From: Elmis aenea | Lineage: Eukaryota > Arthropoda > Insecta > Coleoptera > Elmidae | Reading direction: 5' to 3' | Assembly (NCBI GenBank): GCA_947652605.1 | Contig: OX393581.1 | Coordinates: 47,081,924 to 47,145,923 of the forward strand | Length of the DNA stretch: 64,000 bases | Part shown: positions 1 through 11,487 of the stretch, piece by piece | Layout: every line of letters starts with the position of its first letter | How positions within the stretch are numbered: position 1 is the stretch's first letter | Notes under the pieces: model-generated | What the model was told of the DNA's origin: nothing | Database searches by the model: none | The model's input: only the letters and a program-made list of their open reading frames with translations | Position numbers and translations under genes: made by a program

Positions 1-1103
1 TTTCACTTTAGTTCAGGGATACATCGCTATTGTGTTTAGTGATGTTAATTGAGAGGGTATAATCTCCCTATTTGGTGTCATAACCTTTTCCATTTGAGCA
101 TTATATAATAAGATAACAATACAAATAATTGGAAACCTTATGATGCAAAGAAATTGTGAATATTGAAATCGATAAATTTAAATTTTGAACTAATATTTAA
201 TTTAATCTCTAGCTTTAGCTCTGTTAAAGTATAAAATTGCTGTGGTGGAAACAATATACATATTTTTAAAAATTAGTTTTGTGAAGTTTATCGAACGATC
301 ATAATGTACTTCAATAAATTACAGCTAATTTGTTTGTTTTTATAAAATTTGGTTCGTTTCCTGTGTTTCGCAACAATATTTAATTTTTTGTTGGTATAAT
401 TATGTCACAATTCTGATTGTAATAAATAAATAATAATCAGCATAAATTCAAGAAAACAACAATGAGTATTGTGTTTAGCATTTAAAAGCCATCAAATTTA
501 TTATATCTAATTATTATAACAAATTTAGACTTATTGCGACAGAACCATTGTTTAAATATATCTTTTTGTTGAAATTAAGAAACAGTGTTTTAAATACTGT
601 TTAAATTGTTTTTAGTTGCGAATTTAATAAGTGCACCAAGCGATCCATAACTATATAATTAATTGTCGATCAAGATTTTTTGTGCCTAAAATCAATCGTT
701 TTTAAGTTAGCTACATTTTTTTAAAGTATTAATAATTTTAACAAAATGTTAATATTTCACTCCTTAACAACGCCAATGAAAACTAGTTTAGCAATTTTAT
801 TAACAAAACTCGCATATTAACTAACCATTAAACAATTAAACTTTTAAAATAATACAAGGAGAGTATTTGGTCGATAAGTTTTGCTGAATGAATAAGCCAA
901 TTTCTTATTATAGAATACCTTGTATTTTTTAAGTTTTTTGAAAAAAAAACTATACATATGTAGCATACATAAGTTTAGGCTGCAAATATTTATTGGTTAA
1001 TAAATTAATATTAAAAAATAGATTTCATATTCGTTATTCTAAGTAAAAAAAGACAAACATAATTTATTATAATTAAGTGATCCAATTATCGAACTAAACA
1101 CTA
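1..1103. other. AT-rich DNA, no gene seen
   Basis: Very AT-rich sequence with many short A and T runs. I see no open frame of note, no RNA gene and no terminal repeats. It is probably intergenic or intronic. Confidence 0.6.
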
Positions 1104-1974
1104 TACAGGGTGATTCAGTTTGACTGTCGCACCCCCATAACTTTGTTATTTTAAGAGAAAACCCCATAAATCTTTTTTTTCTGTAAATCGTAGAAAATTT
1201 TCTATCGAAGGACGTTCAAATGTTATTTCTATATCAGACTTGGGAAGTCAACTTTTTTTTTAAATATCATGGTATAATTTATTATTGATTGTAATAAAGA
1301 AAAGTTTTTCTAAATTCGATAGTGCATTAAATAAATAAACATACGTAGAAAACTTTTTGAAAAAAAAAAGTAAAAAATTAGGTATTTATATTGATTATTT
1401 CAAAATCGTTGTATTTGACTAACAAAACATAATCGCTGCAGTAATTGATCTATTTTATAACTTGTTTAATTGTGTATTATTATTTTTCGACGAAGAATTA
1501 TTTTGTGAGTATTAAATTAAAAATGAACCTACTGTCAATTTGCTTCTGTTAGTGTGTACTTAAGGCGATTCAATTTAATGCTCACAAAATAGTCAGTGAT
1601 GCTTTAATGTTTTTTAAAAGGTTTCATCTCATTGTTTAAATTCTTAGATAAATTACAAACTTTCTTTAAAATAATGCCCATTTTCATTTTTGTTCATTAT
1701 CTAGCGTGCCATGGAACTTTTTAGAAACATCAAAGCATAACTAAATAGGTCTCTCAGAGAGGGGAAAAAATTGTCTAATTTAAACTTCTTTGTAGCTCTT
1801 ACCTTTTACGAGATCCCAATAGTGGCCGTTCTATGTGGACCACTCTGTATATCATCGTAGAAATAACATTCCATAGAGAATATTCTACGATTTTGAAAAA
1901 TATAAGGTTTTTTGAGTTTTCTTTTAAAATAACAAAGTTATAGGGGTGCGACAGTCAAACTGAATCACCCTGTA
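1104..1974. mobile_element. TA-flanked foldback element (CAGGGTGATTCAG family)
   Basis: The left end TACAGGGTGATTCAGTTTGA and the right end (its reverse complement, ending CACCCTGTA) form inverted repeats of about 120 bp, including the shared stretch around GTGCGACAG and ATAACTTTGTTATT. TA lies at both edges. The interior also holds a stretch at about 1700-1850 that matches the right end of the 46855-47537 family, and a stretch at about 1390-1520 that matches both arms of the 33626-35979 element, so it is a mosaic. No transposase is visible. A non-autonomous Tc1/mariner-type origin is inferred from the TA duplication only. Confidence 0.85.
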
Positions 1975-3398
1975 TACTGTTAAAAACGCATTCTGATTTG
2001 GAATGATATAATAATATCAAACGCAAAGAGGTACATACGAATTCTAAACTTACAAAGCTTTGAAGATATGCTAAAACACTCAATAAACGTCGTTCATAAT
2101 TGTAACCTATTACTGTAACAGTTCATTTTAACTTGTTTTTATCGTAGGAAATATTATTAACCTGGTTTAATCAATGTTACCTGAAGAGTATGAATGCTTT
2201 TTCCGTGCTCCAACACCGACATAAATCCCATTTTTCACAGTATCGGATGTGTCAAGCTCTGATTTTCTGTTTCCTTTAACACTTCCTCCGTTACCTACAG
2301 CGTTCTTACGTTCTCCACTTATTAAATCCTAGAATATTAGCACAATAATTATAAAGTAATATAAAAACCCACTTCACTTACTCTGTCCGTCGGTATATTT
2401 GTAATACAGTTAGTGAGCAATAACGAATACACGACCACCAAGAAAAACAGCAAAATATTACTTAACTTCATTTTTATTTTTTATGCGCACGACCCACCAT
2501 CGCCTTTAATAAAGTATACAAGTGAGGTAAACATTAAAAAAAGCAAAGATATTATCCTTATATGTGTCCTGGATGTGCACAGAATAGAGTTGGGTGTGAT
2601 CGATACATCAGTCTTAAACTTTCGCTATTTTTTTAGTTTTTTAAGTAATGATCGATCTTATAAAATGTTTTCAGCGACTTTTAACCCACGTGTTTGTATT
2701 AAATTTAATTAAAGTAATATTTAGTAGCAATAAATGCGACGAATTTCAACTGACTTTGTTAAAGTATATAAGCTCATCTCTAAAATAAACTTTTCTCTAT
2801 TGTAATTTTAACATGTGGACCATAAAGTACTACTTGGATGATTCTGAACAATCAAACTGTAAATTGTCAACTCTCTTAGCATGTGCAATAGCACAGCAAT
2901 CTAATAATATTATGTGTGTGTTAGGAATTCCAATTAGAGGTGGTATCTTTTGTAGCAATCTACGATATGATGTTGCATAAACAACGCACAACTTAAGCAA
3001 TCTTGGACCTTTCTCTTAGTTATTTATTATTTGCATCAATATTTTTGATTAATAATGTATTCAACGATAATCTATTTAGGAATTTAATTGTGAAACGTTC
3101 TTTAAATTGTTAAATTTTTGAGGCACAGAAATATACCGTTTTGAATTCTCCCACAAAATCTTAACTGTAGAAATGACTTTGTATGCGATTTCGAATATTT
3201 CAGATCTAATCCTGTCAGTCTGTCATGGCCCACTTTAGCTGAATAGCTGAATATATTTACATCTGTTAGAATCGAAATGGCGACATTTTCCTGTGGCGTT
3301 TTCGGGATGTTTCTTATTTTTGTTTTGTGACGCTGTTTGTTGTTCTAGATGTAAAACTGTGTCTGTTTGTTTTCTTTTATCTGTAATTAAATTTATTG
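1975..3398. other. No gene recognised
   Basis: AT-rich sequence. The open frame near 2413-2712 starts with GTG, has no recognisable domain and AT-driven composition, so I do not call it a gene. No repeat structure seen. Confidence 0.5.
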
Positions 3399-3463
3399 TA
3401 CAGGGTGACAATAACACAGGCCGACATGATTTTTGTTGTTTTGAATTTGATTAGTGTTATTTA

Positions 3464-4406
3464 GCGTAAAGTGCCCTAATATGGAATACTTTTTTGTTTT
3501 CGGCAATAATATTCACATTTATTCAACAAAATTTTGCAAAAAAAATTATAAGGAATTTGTAATGAATAAGCAACACATAACTCGAATTCTGGTACGATAT
3601 TACTGTAGATATTTCTTATATAGCTATTTTTTTTTTAAATGTTACTACTATTCCATATTAAACTCCCGGGGAACCTAATGTGGAATACTAGGGGTTCTTA
3701 ATATGGAATATAGAATTATACAGGAAATATACAGGAAATATACATTAAAATAAACAACTGGTCATAGATTAATCTTTTATTTCTTTCTGATTTGCATTAT
3801 TACTTAAACCAAACCAAAACTCTGTTAATTATGTAAAGTAAATTATAATTCAACAAGTGTCATTCGAACTAATGTTGATAATTTATTTATTTGTTACAAG
3901 TAGGACAATAGAATAGTTTTTTTTGTGTGGGTATTTTGCACATTTTTCGTGTGCCCATTTCTGACACTTTTGACACTGAACCCATATTCCTCTACTTAGT
4001 GACCATAATCATATTGGCACCTCTTGTGTTCCATATTAGGTATCAATGTGAATTTTCAAAAATTGGTATATGTAATACATGAAATGGTCCCAATCAAAAT
4101 TTTCGTCTATTTAATTGAAATGTAAAGGCTCATGCTCAATAAACATGCAATAAAATATTTTATCATTTACCCTAGCATATAATATTTTGCACTAACAGAT
4201 TTAACTTAAAAGCTCAGTAGCACGTCAAAAATATATTTGAAACTGTTATGTAATCTAGTGAATATTTTTTAACTATTTTACATTTGGGAATGTGTGATCA
4301 ATGTACAAATAGGTACATATACTTTTCAACAGATATCGCTTATTCATTGTCATAAAACTGATGTATTCCATAATAAGTAACTGTTCCATATTAGGGCACT
4401 TTACTC
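3464..4406. mobile_element. Inner foldback with GTAAAGTGCCCTAATATGGAA ends
   Basis: Inverted ends of about 21 bp: GTAAAGTGCCCTAATATGG at about 3465 and its complement ending TTTAC at about 4404. Variants of ATGGAATAC or its complement recur at about 3480, 3670, 3700, 4030, 4365 and 4385, so the interior is built from copies of the terminal motif. No coding capacity recognised; the superfamily is unknown. Confidence 0.65.
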
Positions 4407-4440
4407 CACTAATTCGGTGGCGCTGATAAATTTTAATATA

Positions 4441-4795
4441 AATTATAGAAATAGTTTTTTGTTTAAATAGTTTTAAAATTTGATGTTTTTTTTTTTAGAA
4501 TCATTAATCTGTTTTTCCATTTTGTCAAAAAACTTGATGTGATAGCGAAAATCTGTGTGCGCCATTGAATTCAGAGTATGTGATTTGTATAAGGACAGCT
4601 ATTCTTATATAAAATATCCCAACAGTTTTTTGTTTAGATATTTTTGAAACTTAATTATGTGTTGTTTTTCTTTAAAAACTCAATAATCTATTTTTCCATT
4701 TTGCTGAAAAACTTGATGTGATCGCGAAAAACTGCGTATTCCATTGAATTCAGAGCATGTAATTTATATAAGAGCAGTTATCGAAATTAAATCAA
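4441..4795. repeat. Two diverged tandem copies, period about 179 bp
   Basis: TTTTTCCATTTTG starts at 4512 and again at 4691. Both are followed by ACTTGATGTGAT.GCGAAAA, then CCATTGAATTCAGAG, and preceded by AGTTTTTTGTTTA. Divergence is roughly 15-20 percent by eye. Confidence 0.75.
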
Positions 4796-4832
4796 TGTTC
4801 ACAAAGTTCTGAAATGTCGGCCTGTATTATCT

Positions 4833-6024
4833 ACGCGTTGCACAAGTAATTTATAAAAGTTAGAGAATCGATCACGTTAGCAAAGTGGAAAAAATTAATG
4901 AAAAATTAAAAATGCAATATTGTCGGATCAATGACAGAAAAAAAAAATTGTAAATAAGTATTTTGTAGACAATTGTAATTAAGTTTTCGAGAAACAAATT
5001 TGTGAACTACAAATTTTAGTTGTAGACTTTCTGGATTAGCTGAATTAATCTGTTAAAAAAAAATATTCCAGTGTAATATTATTATTAATAATTGTTAATG
5101 AACTTCATTCCATTAAATCCCGATGCATCTGTGTGGTGTTTTACAATCTTCTGGGGTCGCTCGCAATATGACATTCCAAAAATGTATGCAATTCCTTACG
5201 GCTCGAGTTTTCGTAATATAAGTACATTTCTGCCTTTTCGCCATAAAAAAACAAAAATATTTGTGTGTGGATGCAGTTTGTGGCAATGTTATTATTTTTA
5301 TTGTAGTTCTTCTTTTTTTAGCGCCTTTTTGTCCAACTGCTTTAATATGGGGGTGGCCTCCAGTGGCGGCGGCCTCATTTTAGTCTAACATAACGGTTAT
5401 CACAACGAAATACTTACGTATGAATGTAATATGTGATAGTATAATTCAATTTAAGCTTAAATAAGTATAACAAACGATAAACAGTTGAATACAAATATGC
5501 ATACCTAATCTACGTAAAATTATGCAAGCATTAATCTATTACAATTTTTTTTTTTAATGCTATCGGTGATAATATATGGGTATTAACATTTTGGTTTTCT
5601 TTTAAGTTCATAATTTCTTTAATACACTAAACGCTTTTTTGTCTGTAATACGCTCAACTTTATTTATTCACCCGACTCTGCAATTTTTCAATAAACTTAC
5701 CCGTGTATAAGCCTGTTTTAAAATAAAATTTTAAGTTTTGTTTACCAGATTTTATCCTTAAAAAACATTTTAAAACAAGTTTATTTTTGTCGCATGTAAT
5801 GTTAAATGGTATTTTAAATGCCATTTAATGTTAGAAACAAGATCACTAGCGACTAATTTAGTAGGTACTGTTGTTAAAGTTGCCTTAGACAATTTTACCT
5901 CCACCATATTTAATGATTAATGTGATTGAAGAAATAAAAGAGTATTTTGCTTATAAACTAAAATAGCAATCACCTACCTACAAAAATCGCAATTACATAA
6001 GATGTAAACTATTGAAAAATTATG
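4833..6024. other. No gene recognised
   Basis: AT-rich. An open frame at 5092-5388 has no domain I recognise; a GC-rich patch CAGTGGCGGCGGCC lies at about 5362. Nothing else supportable. Confidence 0.5.
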
Positions 6025-6874
6025 TACAGGGTGTCCTCACAAGGTATGCAACAGCTAATTTTTGCAGAAAGCGAATGTTTAGGACCCAAATAAAACGCTT
6101 TTAATAATTAAATTGTTTTTCTGTGTCCCTTCATATCAGTTATCGTGAACAACATGGGAACCTCGTAAACGGTAAGAGATACAGAGTTGGTTAAATGGGT
6201 AAAAATGATCTAGTATTTAAGAGCGCAACTGTACTATGAAAAAAAAAACTTGAAAGAATTAATAATTTTTGCGCCATTGATAAAAAACGAAACACATCAG
6301 GTTTTTAATTTTTGCTTGTAGGTAACTTAATAATTTGAAATCACACTCAAAATATTTTTCGACATTATCGGAGCACTTTTTTGCGTAGATTTTATATTTG
6401 TCAACAAATAATACCTTTTTTCGTTTGGTTTTGTTTTTTTAACATCCACTTTCTTATTTTAAATACGGATGATGTTAAACAAAAATTATTAAAGATAGGT
6501 AAAATTTGTTGACAAATTTAACATTACGCAAATAAGTATCCCAATATCGAAAATTTTTTTGAGTGTGATTTCTAATAAGCAAACTATGAGCAACAATTAA
6601 TTACCTAATATGTCTTGGTTTTTCATCAATAGCGCAAAAACTATTAATTTTTTAAATTTTTTCAAATACCAGTGGCTCTTGTAAATCATTTTGACCCATT
6701 TAACTAACTGTATCTCTTACTGTTTCCGAGATTTCCATGCTGTTCACTATAACTGGGTCACCCTGTATATGAAGGAACACAAAAATAGTTTTGATCTGTA
6801 AAAACGTTTTATTTAGGTCCTAAACATTCGATTTATGAAAAATTAGCAAGGGCATACTTGTGGCTCACCCTGTA
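6025..6874. mobile_element. TA-flanked foldback (CAGGGTGTCCTCACAAG family)
   Basis: The left end TACAGGGTGTCCTCACAAGG and the right end CTTGTGGCTCACCCTGTA are inverted, and the pairing continues inward (GCATACxxx, AAACATTCG). A second inner pair, with ACGGTAAGAGATACAGAGTT at about 6170 and its complement at about 6700-6730, carries an extra CACCCTGTATAT at about 6759. That inner pair is shared with the 60946-61774 element. Confidence 0.85.
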
Positions 6875-7519
6875 TATACAATATACATGTTTTTTGTAAC
6901 ACAAACTTTTTTAAAAATTGTAAAAATGACTGTGTACATCTTTATCTTAATTTAAAATAGAATATAAGCGAATAAACATTTTGCAGCCCCTGACCCGCCG
7001 CCTCTGCAGGTTACTGAAGTCCTTACGGTGTCGTAGAGTCGTTCAGTGTTTACTGCGACAGTTGAATGTCGGTAATTTCAGCAGTTCCCCCGGGATATCA
7101 TCTCTGATAATATAATATTGTGCCTCTTCTAACTCATACACACATGCTTTTTGTACTGTATACTCTGTAACACAAATTTGCTGTACGAAATTATATTAAA
7201 TTTCTACCTCTAGCTCTGGCCATTAAAAGTTAAACTTGTAGTGCAATCTACCAGACTCGTGGTTAAAATTCATATTTTATAACATGTGACAAATGTATAA
7301 GTGTCACCAAGTATATTTGTCGGCGAAGCCAATTACTTCGTGTGTAAAATTTAAATTTCATGTCGTTTTGATCACTTACTGCGAGAACCATGACTTAGGA
7401 GTTGTTATATTTTTGGTGTATTTTACATTAAGTGCCCTTTGTTGCAAAAAACTCTATAAGATTTTTTTAACACTTATATTTACTAAGATATGACAGCAGT
7501 AAGATTCGCTTTTAAAAAG
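6875..7519. other. Mostly AT-rich, with a GC-rich island at about 6985-7110
   Basis: The island holds CCCCTGACCCGCCGCC and, at 7042-7048, TTCAGTG, which resembles an arthropod initiator. It lies about 870 bp upstream of the first coding exon at 7917, so it could hold a promoter or 5' UTR exon. No coding frame is recognised. Confidence 0.35.
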
Positions 7520-7814
7520 TACAGGGTGGTCCAAATTCGATTGGAATACATAGGTATCTCACTTAACACTCAAGATAGAGAAACGGTTAAATTATTAAAA
7601 ATGTGCAGTTTTGTGGGACAAACTCATAACCGTTTTTAATATATATGACAAGAAAACAGTTTTTCGCTAATAACTCAAAAATCGGAAATTCTAGAATATT
7701 TTTGAAAACGGTTTTTCTCAAAAACTTGCACATTTTTGGTAATTTAAGCGTTTCTCTATCTTGACTATTAAACGAGATACCCATGTCATTCCATCGAATT
7801 TAGACCACCCTGTA
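7520..7814. mobile_element. TA-flanked MITE, 295 bp (CAGGGTGGTCCAAATTCGAT family)
   Basis: Starts TACAGGGTGGTCCAAATTCG and ends with its complement CACCCTGTA, with inverted repeats of about 100 bp including GATAGAGAAACGG. Relatives in this window are 41063-42530 and 47546-47882. It lies just upstream of the exon at 7917. Confidence 0.9.
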
Positions 7815-7916
7815 CGTCTTATGACGTGCGCACCACTGGGTTATAGGATTTTTACAACTGAAAAATGCTCTTTAAAGGATTCTCACGTATAATTCTAACA
7901 GCTATTTTTTTTTCAG

Positions 7917-7983
7917 GACAATGGCCAGTTTCATTCAGTTCAGAAAAGCTCGCAGAGCGTCCACATCTAGTGTATACATCCAG
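7917..7983 (+). CDS. First coding exon (5' isoform) of an unrecognised multi-exon gene
   Basis: A pyrimidine-rich tract and CAG acceptor end at 7916, and CAG|GTAAAA gives a donor at 7984. An ATG at 7921 in a fair context (ACAATGGCC) opens 21 codons, MASFIQFRKARR then ASTSSVYIQ, ending in phase 0. The exon at 17426 begins in phase 0 and continues the frame, which is the main support for both. The peptide is basic and serine-rich (RKARRAS is a basophilic-kinase-type site). A second frame of the same exon (QWPVSFSSEK...) is also open, so the ATG frame is inferred. I do not recognise the protein family. The acceptor means an upstream 5' UTR exon should exist, possibly near 7040. Confidence 0.5.
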
Positions 7984-8610
7984 GTAAAATAGTTTAATAA
8001 ATTAAATAGGAAGAATTTAATTTTAAGGAATGAAATCGTTATAGTTGCATGGCTTATGGCATTTATCATTTTGATGAATGCCACAGAACGGGTGTCATTT
8101 TTACATATTACAAGTTTTATGTCACATCTTTTTAATGCTGTTATGTTCAACAATAAATCAAACCGCGTCTGGCATCATGCATTCTCGGTTAGAACAAATT
8201 TTAATATCCATTGCTAGTGCTATTTTAAAATGCTCAAAGGTGCATTCTTTCTATTTTCATAAACGTTTGGGCTAAATTTGCTTCTATTAATTAATAACAC
8301 TAAGAAAGTATTAATAATACTGTATTATGTATGTATGTTATATCATCGGATTTGCTCTTATTAACTACAATTTATTGATTTATTGCAGTTTAAAAGTAGA
8401 TGCCTTTGAATAAAGCGATGTTACAACGAAATCCGTTCTAGAAGTGCAATTTCCGTTTCTTGACACGAGTTCTCAAATCGACTGTCGTAGATTTGTCCTT
8501 AAGGGTGTTCTTTATGAGGTTTCACTTCAAGGGTTGCATTCGATTATGAAGCCTCTGTAAAACCGTATCGAACGTCATGGCACCCCGTTTAGATCTTGAA
8601 ACACACAATA
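7984..8610. other. Intron sequence, no feature
   Basis: AT-rich sequence downstream of the donor at 7984. The overlapping open frames at 7935-8153 and 8078-8275 look like chance. Confidence 0.5.
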
Positions 8611-10505
8611 TACAGGTTGAGTCATTAGTGCGGGATCGGTCGATTGTGGCTAAACGGTTTAAGATAGAAAGTTGATTCAAACGCTATTTCATACAGTTTT
8701 TTCTTCCGGACACGATAAAAATATTTAGTCACCTCTCTGGAACTAATAGCAACTTTTATATTTCAAATACAACACCCCATGTTTTGTTTAATATTTTTGA
8801 CCGCCTTTATTTCAGCTTTGCATCAATAGAAAATACTTCAGGTTTTTATGCGGTGTTGTCACTAAAAAAAAAATAGATTTCAAAATGTTTCAAGGTTTTA
8901 AGTATTTATTTAAAAAATTCTCCTGAAATTATTTTTCGAAGTACAGAGATGTAATTTGGTAAGGACATGCAAAAAACATTGCTTCATTCGCTCGATATGA
9001 AAAAGTTTGAATCACGCGTACAGGGTGTTCATAAATAGGTGACAACTTCCATGATTTTCAAAAGATCGTAACGCAATTTTTTCAAATGCAAACCCCTGTA
9101 TATTCTTATGTCATCGAATTCGTCTTTAAGAGAGCTTCACTTTTTGTTAAGTATGTCCTATACCCAAAACTCATACTTTTCGAGATATTCGACATTTTTT
9201 CTTTTAATCGTTATTGAAGTAGGTAAATAGTGTGCCCTGGATATAAAAAAAACTGACTGTTCACTTCACTAACGTCAAAAACTTGTCATTTATTTCTTGA
9301 ATAATTGCATTTCCACAAATTATTTTACTTTACAAGAGCAAATTGATATGGTTTATTGCCTGGGAGAAGGTGAAAGAAATAGTTTGCTGGCGGCAAGGAT
9401 TTACGCACAACGATATCCTGAGAGACGCTATCCAAAACGGGATGCTTTTGAAAAGTTGAAGGAGCGAGTTGTACGTACCTGGCACGTGGATTAAAAAGAA
9501 AACTGATCGCAGGAAGAATATTTCCAATGATGAAAATGAATTTTTGGTGTTGACGAGTATTGTTGAAGATACCCATAATAGCGCCAGAAAAATCAGTGAG
9601 CAGTTGGAGTTAAGTCAAACCCCACACAGGTTTAGAAACACTAGTGAAGTTCATAACAATAATAAAATTAATTTGGTTGCCAATTTATTTATTGTTTATG
9701 TTATAAGTGAATCCACGGGGTTAAGTATCAAGTATCTACCTACTATTAGTAATTAAATACACAAAATATTTAAAAAAAAAACATCAATTTACTCTTGTAA
9801 AGTAAAACTAAATGTGGAAATGCAATAATTCAAGAAATAAATGACAAGTTTTTGACGTTAGCGAAGTGAACAGTTAGTTTTTTCGATTTCCACAGCACTC
9901 AATTTGCTTCAATAACGATTTGAAGAACAATGTTGAATATCTCGAAAAGTATGAGTTTTGGGTATAGGACATACTTAACAAAAAATGAAGCTCTCTTAAA
10001 GACGAATTCGATGACATGAGAAAATACAGAGAATTGCATTTCAAAAATTAAGTTACGAGCTTTTGAAAATCATGGAAGTTGCTACCTATTTATGAAAACC
10101 CTGTATGCGTGATTCAAACTTTTTCGTATCGAGCTAATAGGGCAATGTTTTCTGCATGTCCTTACCAAATGACAACTCTGTACTTCGAAAAATAACTTCA
10201 GGAGTTTGATAAAGACTTTGAAAATTATTTTGTTTTCAGTGATAAGGTGCAATAAAAACCTGTAGTATTTTATATTGATGCAAAGCTAAAATAAAGGCGG
10301 TCAAAAATATTAAATAAAAAATGGGGTGTTGTATTTGAAATTTAAAAGTCGCTATTAGTTCCAGAGAGGTGTCTCACCCTGTGTATTTAAAAATATTTTT
10401 ATCGTGTTCGGAAGAAAAAACTGTATGAGATAGTGTTTGAACCAACTTTCTATCTCAAACCGTTTGGCCACAATCGACCGATCCCGCACAATGACTCACC
10501 CTGTA
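8611..10505. mobile_element. Long foldback derived from a DUF4817-type (mariner-like) transposon
   Basis: Left TACAGG(T)TGAGTCATTAGTG and right CACTAATGACTCACCCTGTA-type ends. The arms pair almost throughout: about 8611-9340 against about 9775-10505. A second CAGGGTGTTCATAAATAGG motif at 9019 and its partner at 10105 sit within the arms. The loop at about 9340-9770 carries a decayed transposase N-terminus. Because the arm includes the first transposase codons, this looks like an inverted duplication of the 5' end of a larger transposon. Other pieces of that 5' end occur at 29040-29796, 58615-59335, 53195-53318 and 54579-54735. Confidence 0.85.
9297..9660 (+). pseudogene. Transposase N-terminal fragment (DUF4817-type helix-turn-helix)
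   Basis: The frame from about 9297 reads EQIDMVYCLGEGERN, then AARIYAQRYPERRYPKRDAF. This is the pattern of the DUF4817 helix-turn-helix domain (D-M-V, a G-E near the turn, AAR-Y--R-P-RR-P), which known annotation places at the N-terminus of many insect mariner-like transposases. The frame stops at 9494 after KERVVRTWHVD. The next frame continues from about 9480 with KKKTDRRKNIS and SARKISEQLELS, so one frameshift near 9480-9490 divides a single ancestral protein. No DDE catalytic region follows, so the fragment cannot be active. The first in-frame ATG is at 9348 and the upstream part lies in the inverted arm. Confidence 0.7.
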
Positions 10506-11129
10506 TGTTTTATAGGAGTGTGGTGGCCATAATCTAACCCTAATTGCCATTTCGTTGACAAGCAAATGCGCTTACCAAATATGCGAATATGTGTGTTTGT
10601 GCGTTTCTCTCTTTTGGCTGTATGTATCGTTGAATTGGAGAGAGACAAAGGGCTGATGTGGTGGTTGTAATTAAAGTGCAATTGGTCTTCCTGACCGCAG
10701 GCACTTACGGTCATATGCGTTTAATGTGCATTCCCCAAATTTTATTATCGCATCATGTCCACAAAACCATTTTGGTGATATATGGCATAAATTATACGTT
10801 CGCTAATGCACATTCTGCAGGACTTTTGGCTGCAGCAGAGATATCGGCATTTTCAGCAGTCAGATAATATTTTGTGTAATAAATTAACATTGACGTTTCC
10901 GAAACCAAGAATTAAATTTTGAACATTTTTGTCCGGTGTTCTATCATTAGTTTTTTGTTTTTGATTAAATTATTGTTGATCTGTCATGATTCATGATGCA
11001 ATTATAAGTGCAGGGTGGGCAAATTTCGATGTTTTCATAGGAAATCTCGGTAACTATAAGAGGTATCGAAAAACGGACCCAGCTCCCTCGATCTCTTTTT
11101 TAGAGAAAAAGTTAATGGTGAAAACTTAA
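10506..11129. other. No gene recognised; a lone CAGGGTGGGC end at about 11011
   Basis: The open frames near 10496-10867 have no recognisable domain. GCAGGGTGGGCAAATTTCG at about 11010 resembles one transposon end. Its continuation appears to resume after the MITE at 11130-11483, which would therefore be nested in it. Confidence 0.4.
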
Positions 11130-11483
11130 GGCCCCTACTCATTAGCCAACTTGTCGGACCCGACCGTCGGGAACTCCGTGTTGGGTGTTGTCTACACACC
11201 TCCCGACCAGTCCAACCATCACAGCATAAACGTCATAACTTTTTTGATTATTTTGGCTTGATGCCATTTTGTAGATAACAAATTGATAAATAGCGTTAAA
11301 TTTTCGGTTTAATAGTCCTTATCTAGAGGAATGTGGTGAGGCGGTTGGCTTGTTGGATGGCTGGCCACCCGACCGTTCCAACTTGTCCAACTGTCGGGTT
11401 GGTCGGGTGACAGACTACACATTAAACAATTTATCGGAATGGTCGGTCGATTATCCCGACAAATTGGTTGGTGAGTAGAGGCC
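11130..11483. mobile_element. TTAA-flanked MITE (piggyBac-like), 354 bp
   Basis: TTAA lies at 11126-11129 and 11484-11487. The ends GGCCCCTACTCATTAGCCAAC and TTGGTTGGTGAGTAGAGGCC are inverted repeats over about 30 bp with some mismatches. The inside is GC-richer than its surroundings with repeated CCGACC/GGTCGG motifs. The TTAA duplication is the piggyBac hallmark; the assignment is inference because there is no transposase. Confidence 0.65.
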
Positions 11484-11487
11484 TTAA

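Larger units (their letters stand above)
3399..4832. mobile_element. Nested foldback: TACAGGGTGACAATAA element
   Basis: The left end TACAGGGTGACAATAA is followed by an ACAGGCCGACAT motif, which returns inverted as ATGTCGGCCTGT at about 4814. The right edge lacks the CACCCTGTA terminus and looks eroded. The same terminal sequence appears inverted at the right end of the 50231-52047 element, which supports a family. A second foldback (3464-4406) and a tandem pair (4441-4795) lie inside it. Confidence 0.6.

Noticed and set aside
2413..2712. 99-residue open frame on the plus strand
   Set aside because: It starts with GTG, has no domain and its composition is explained by AT bias.
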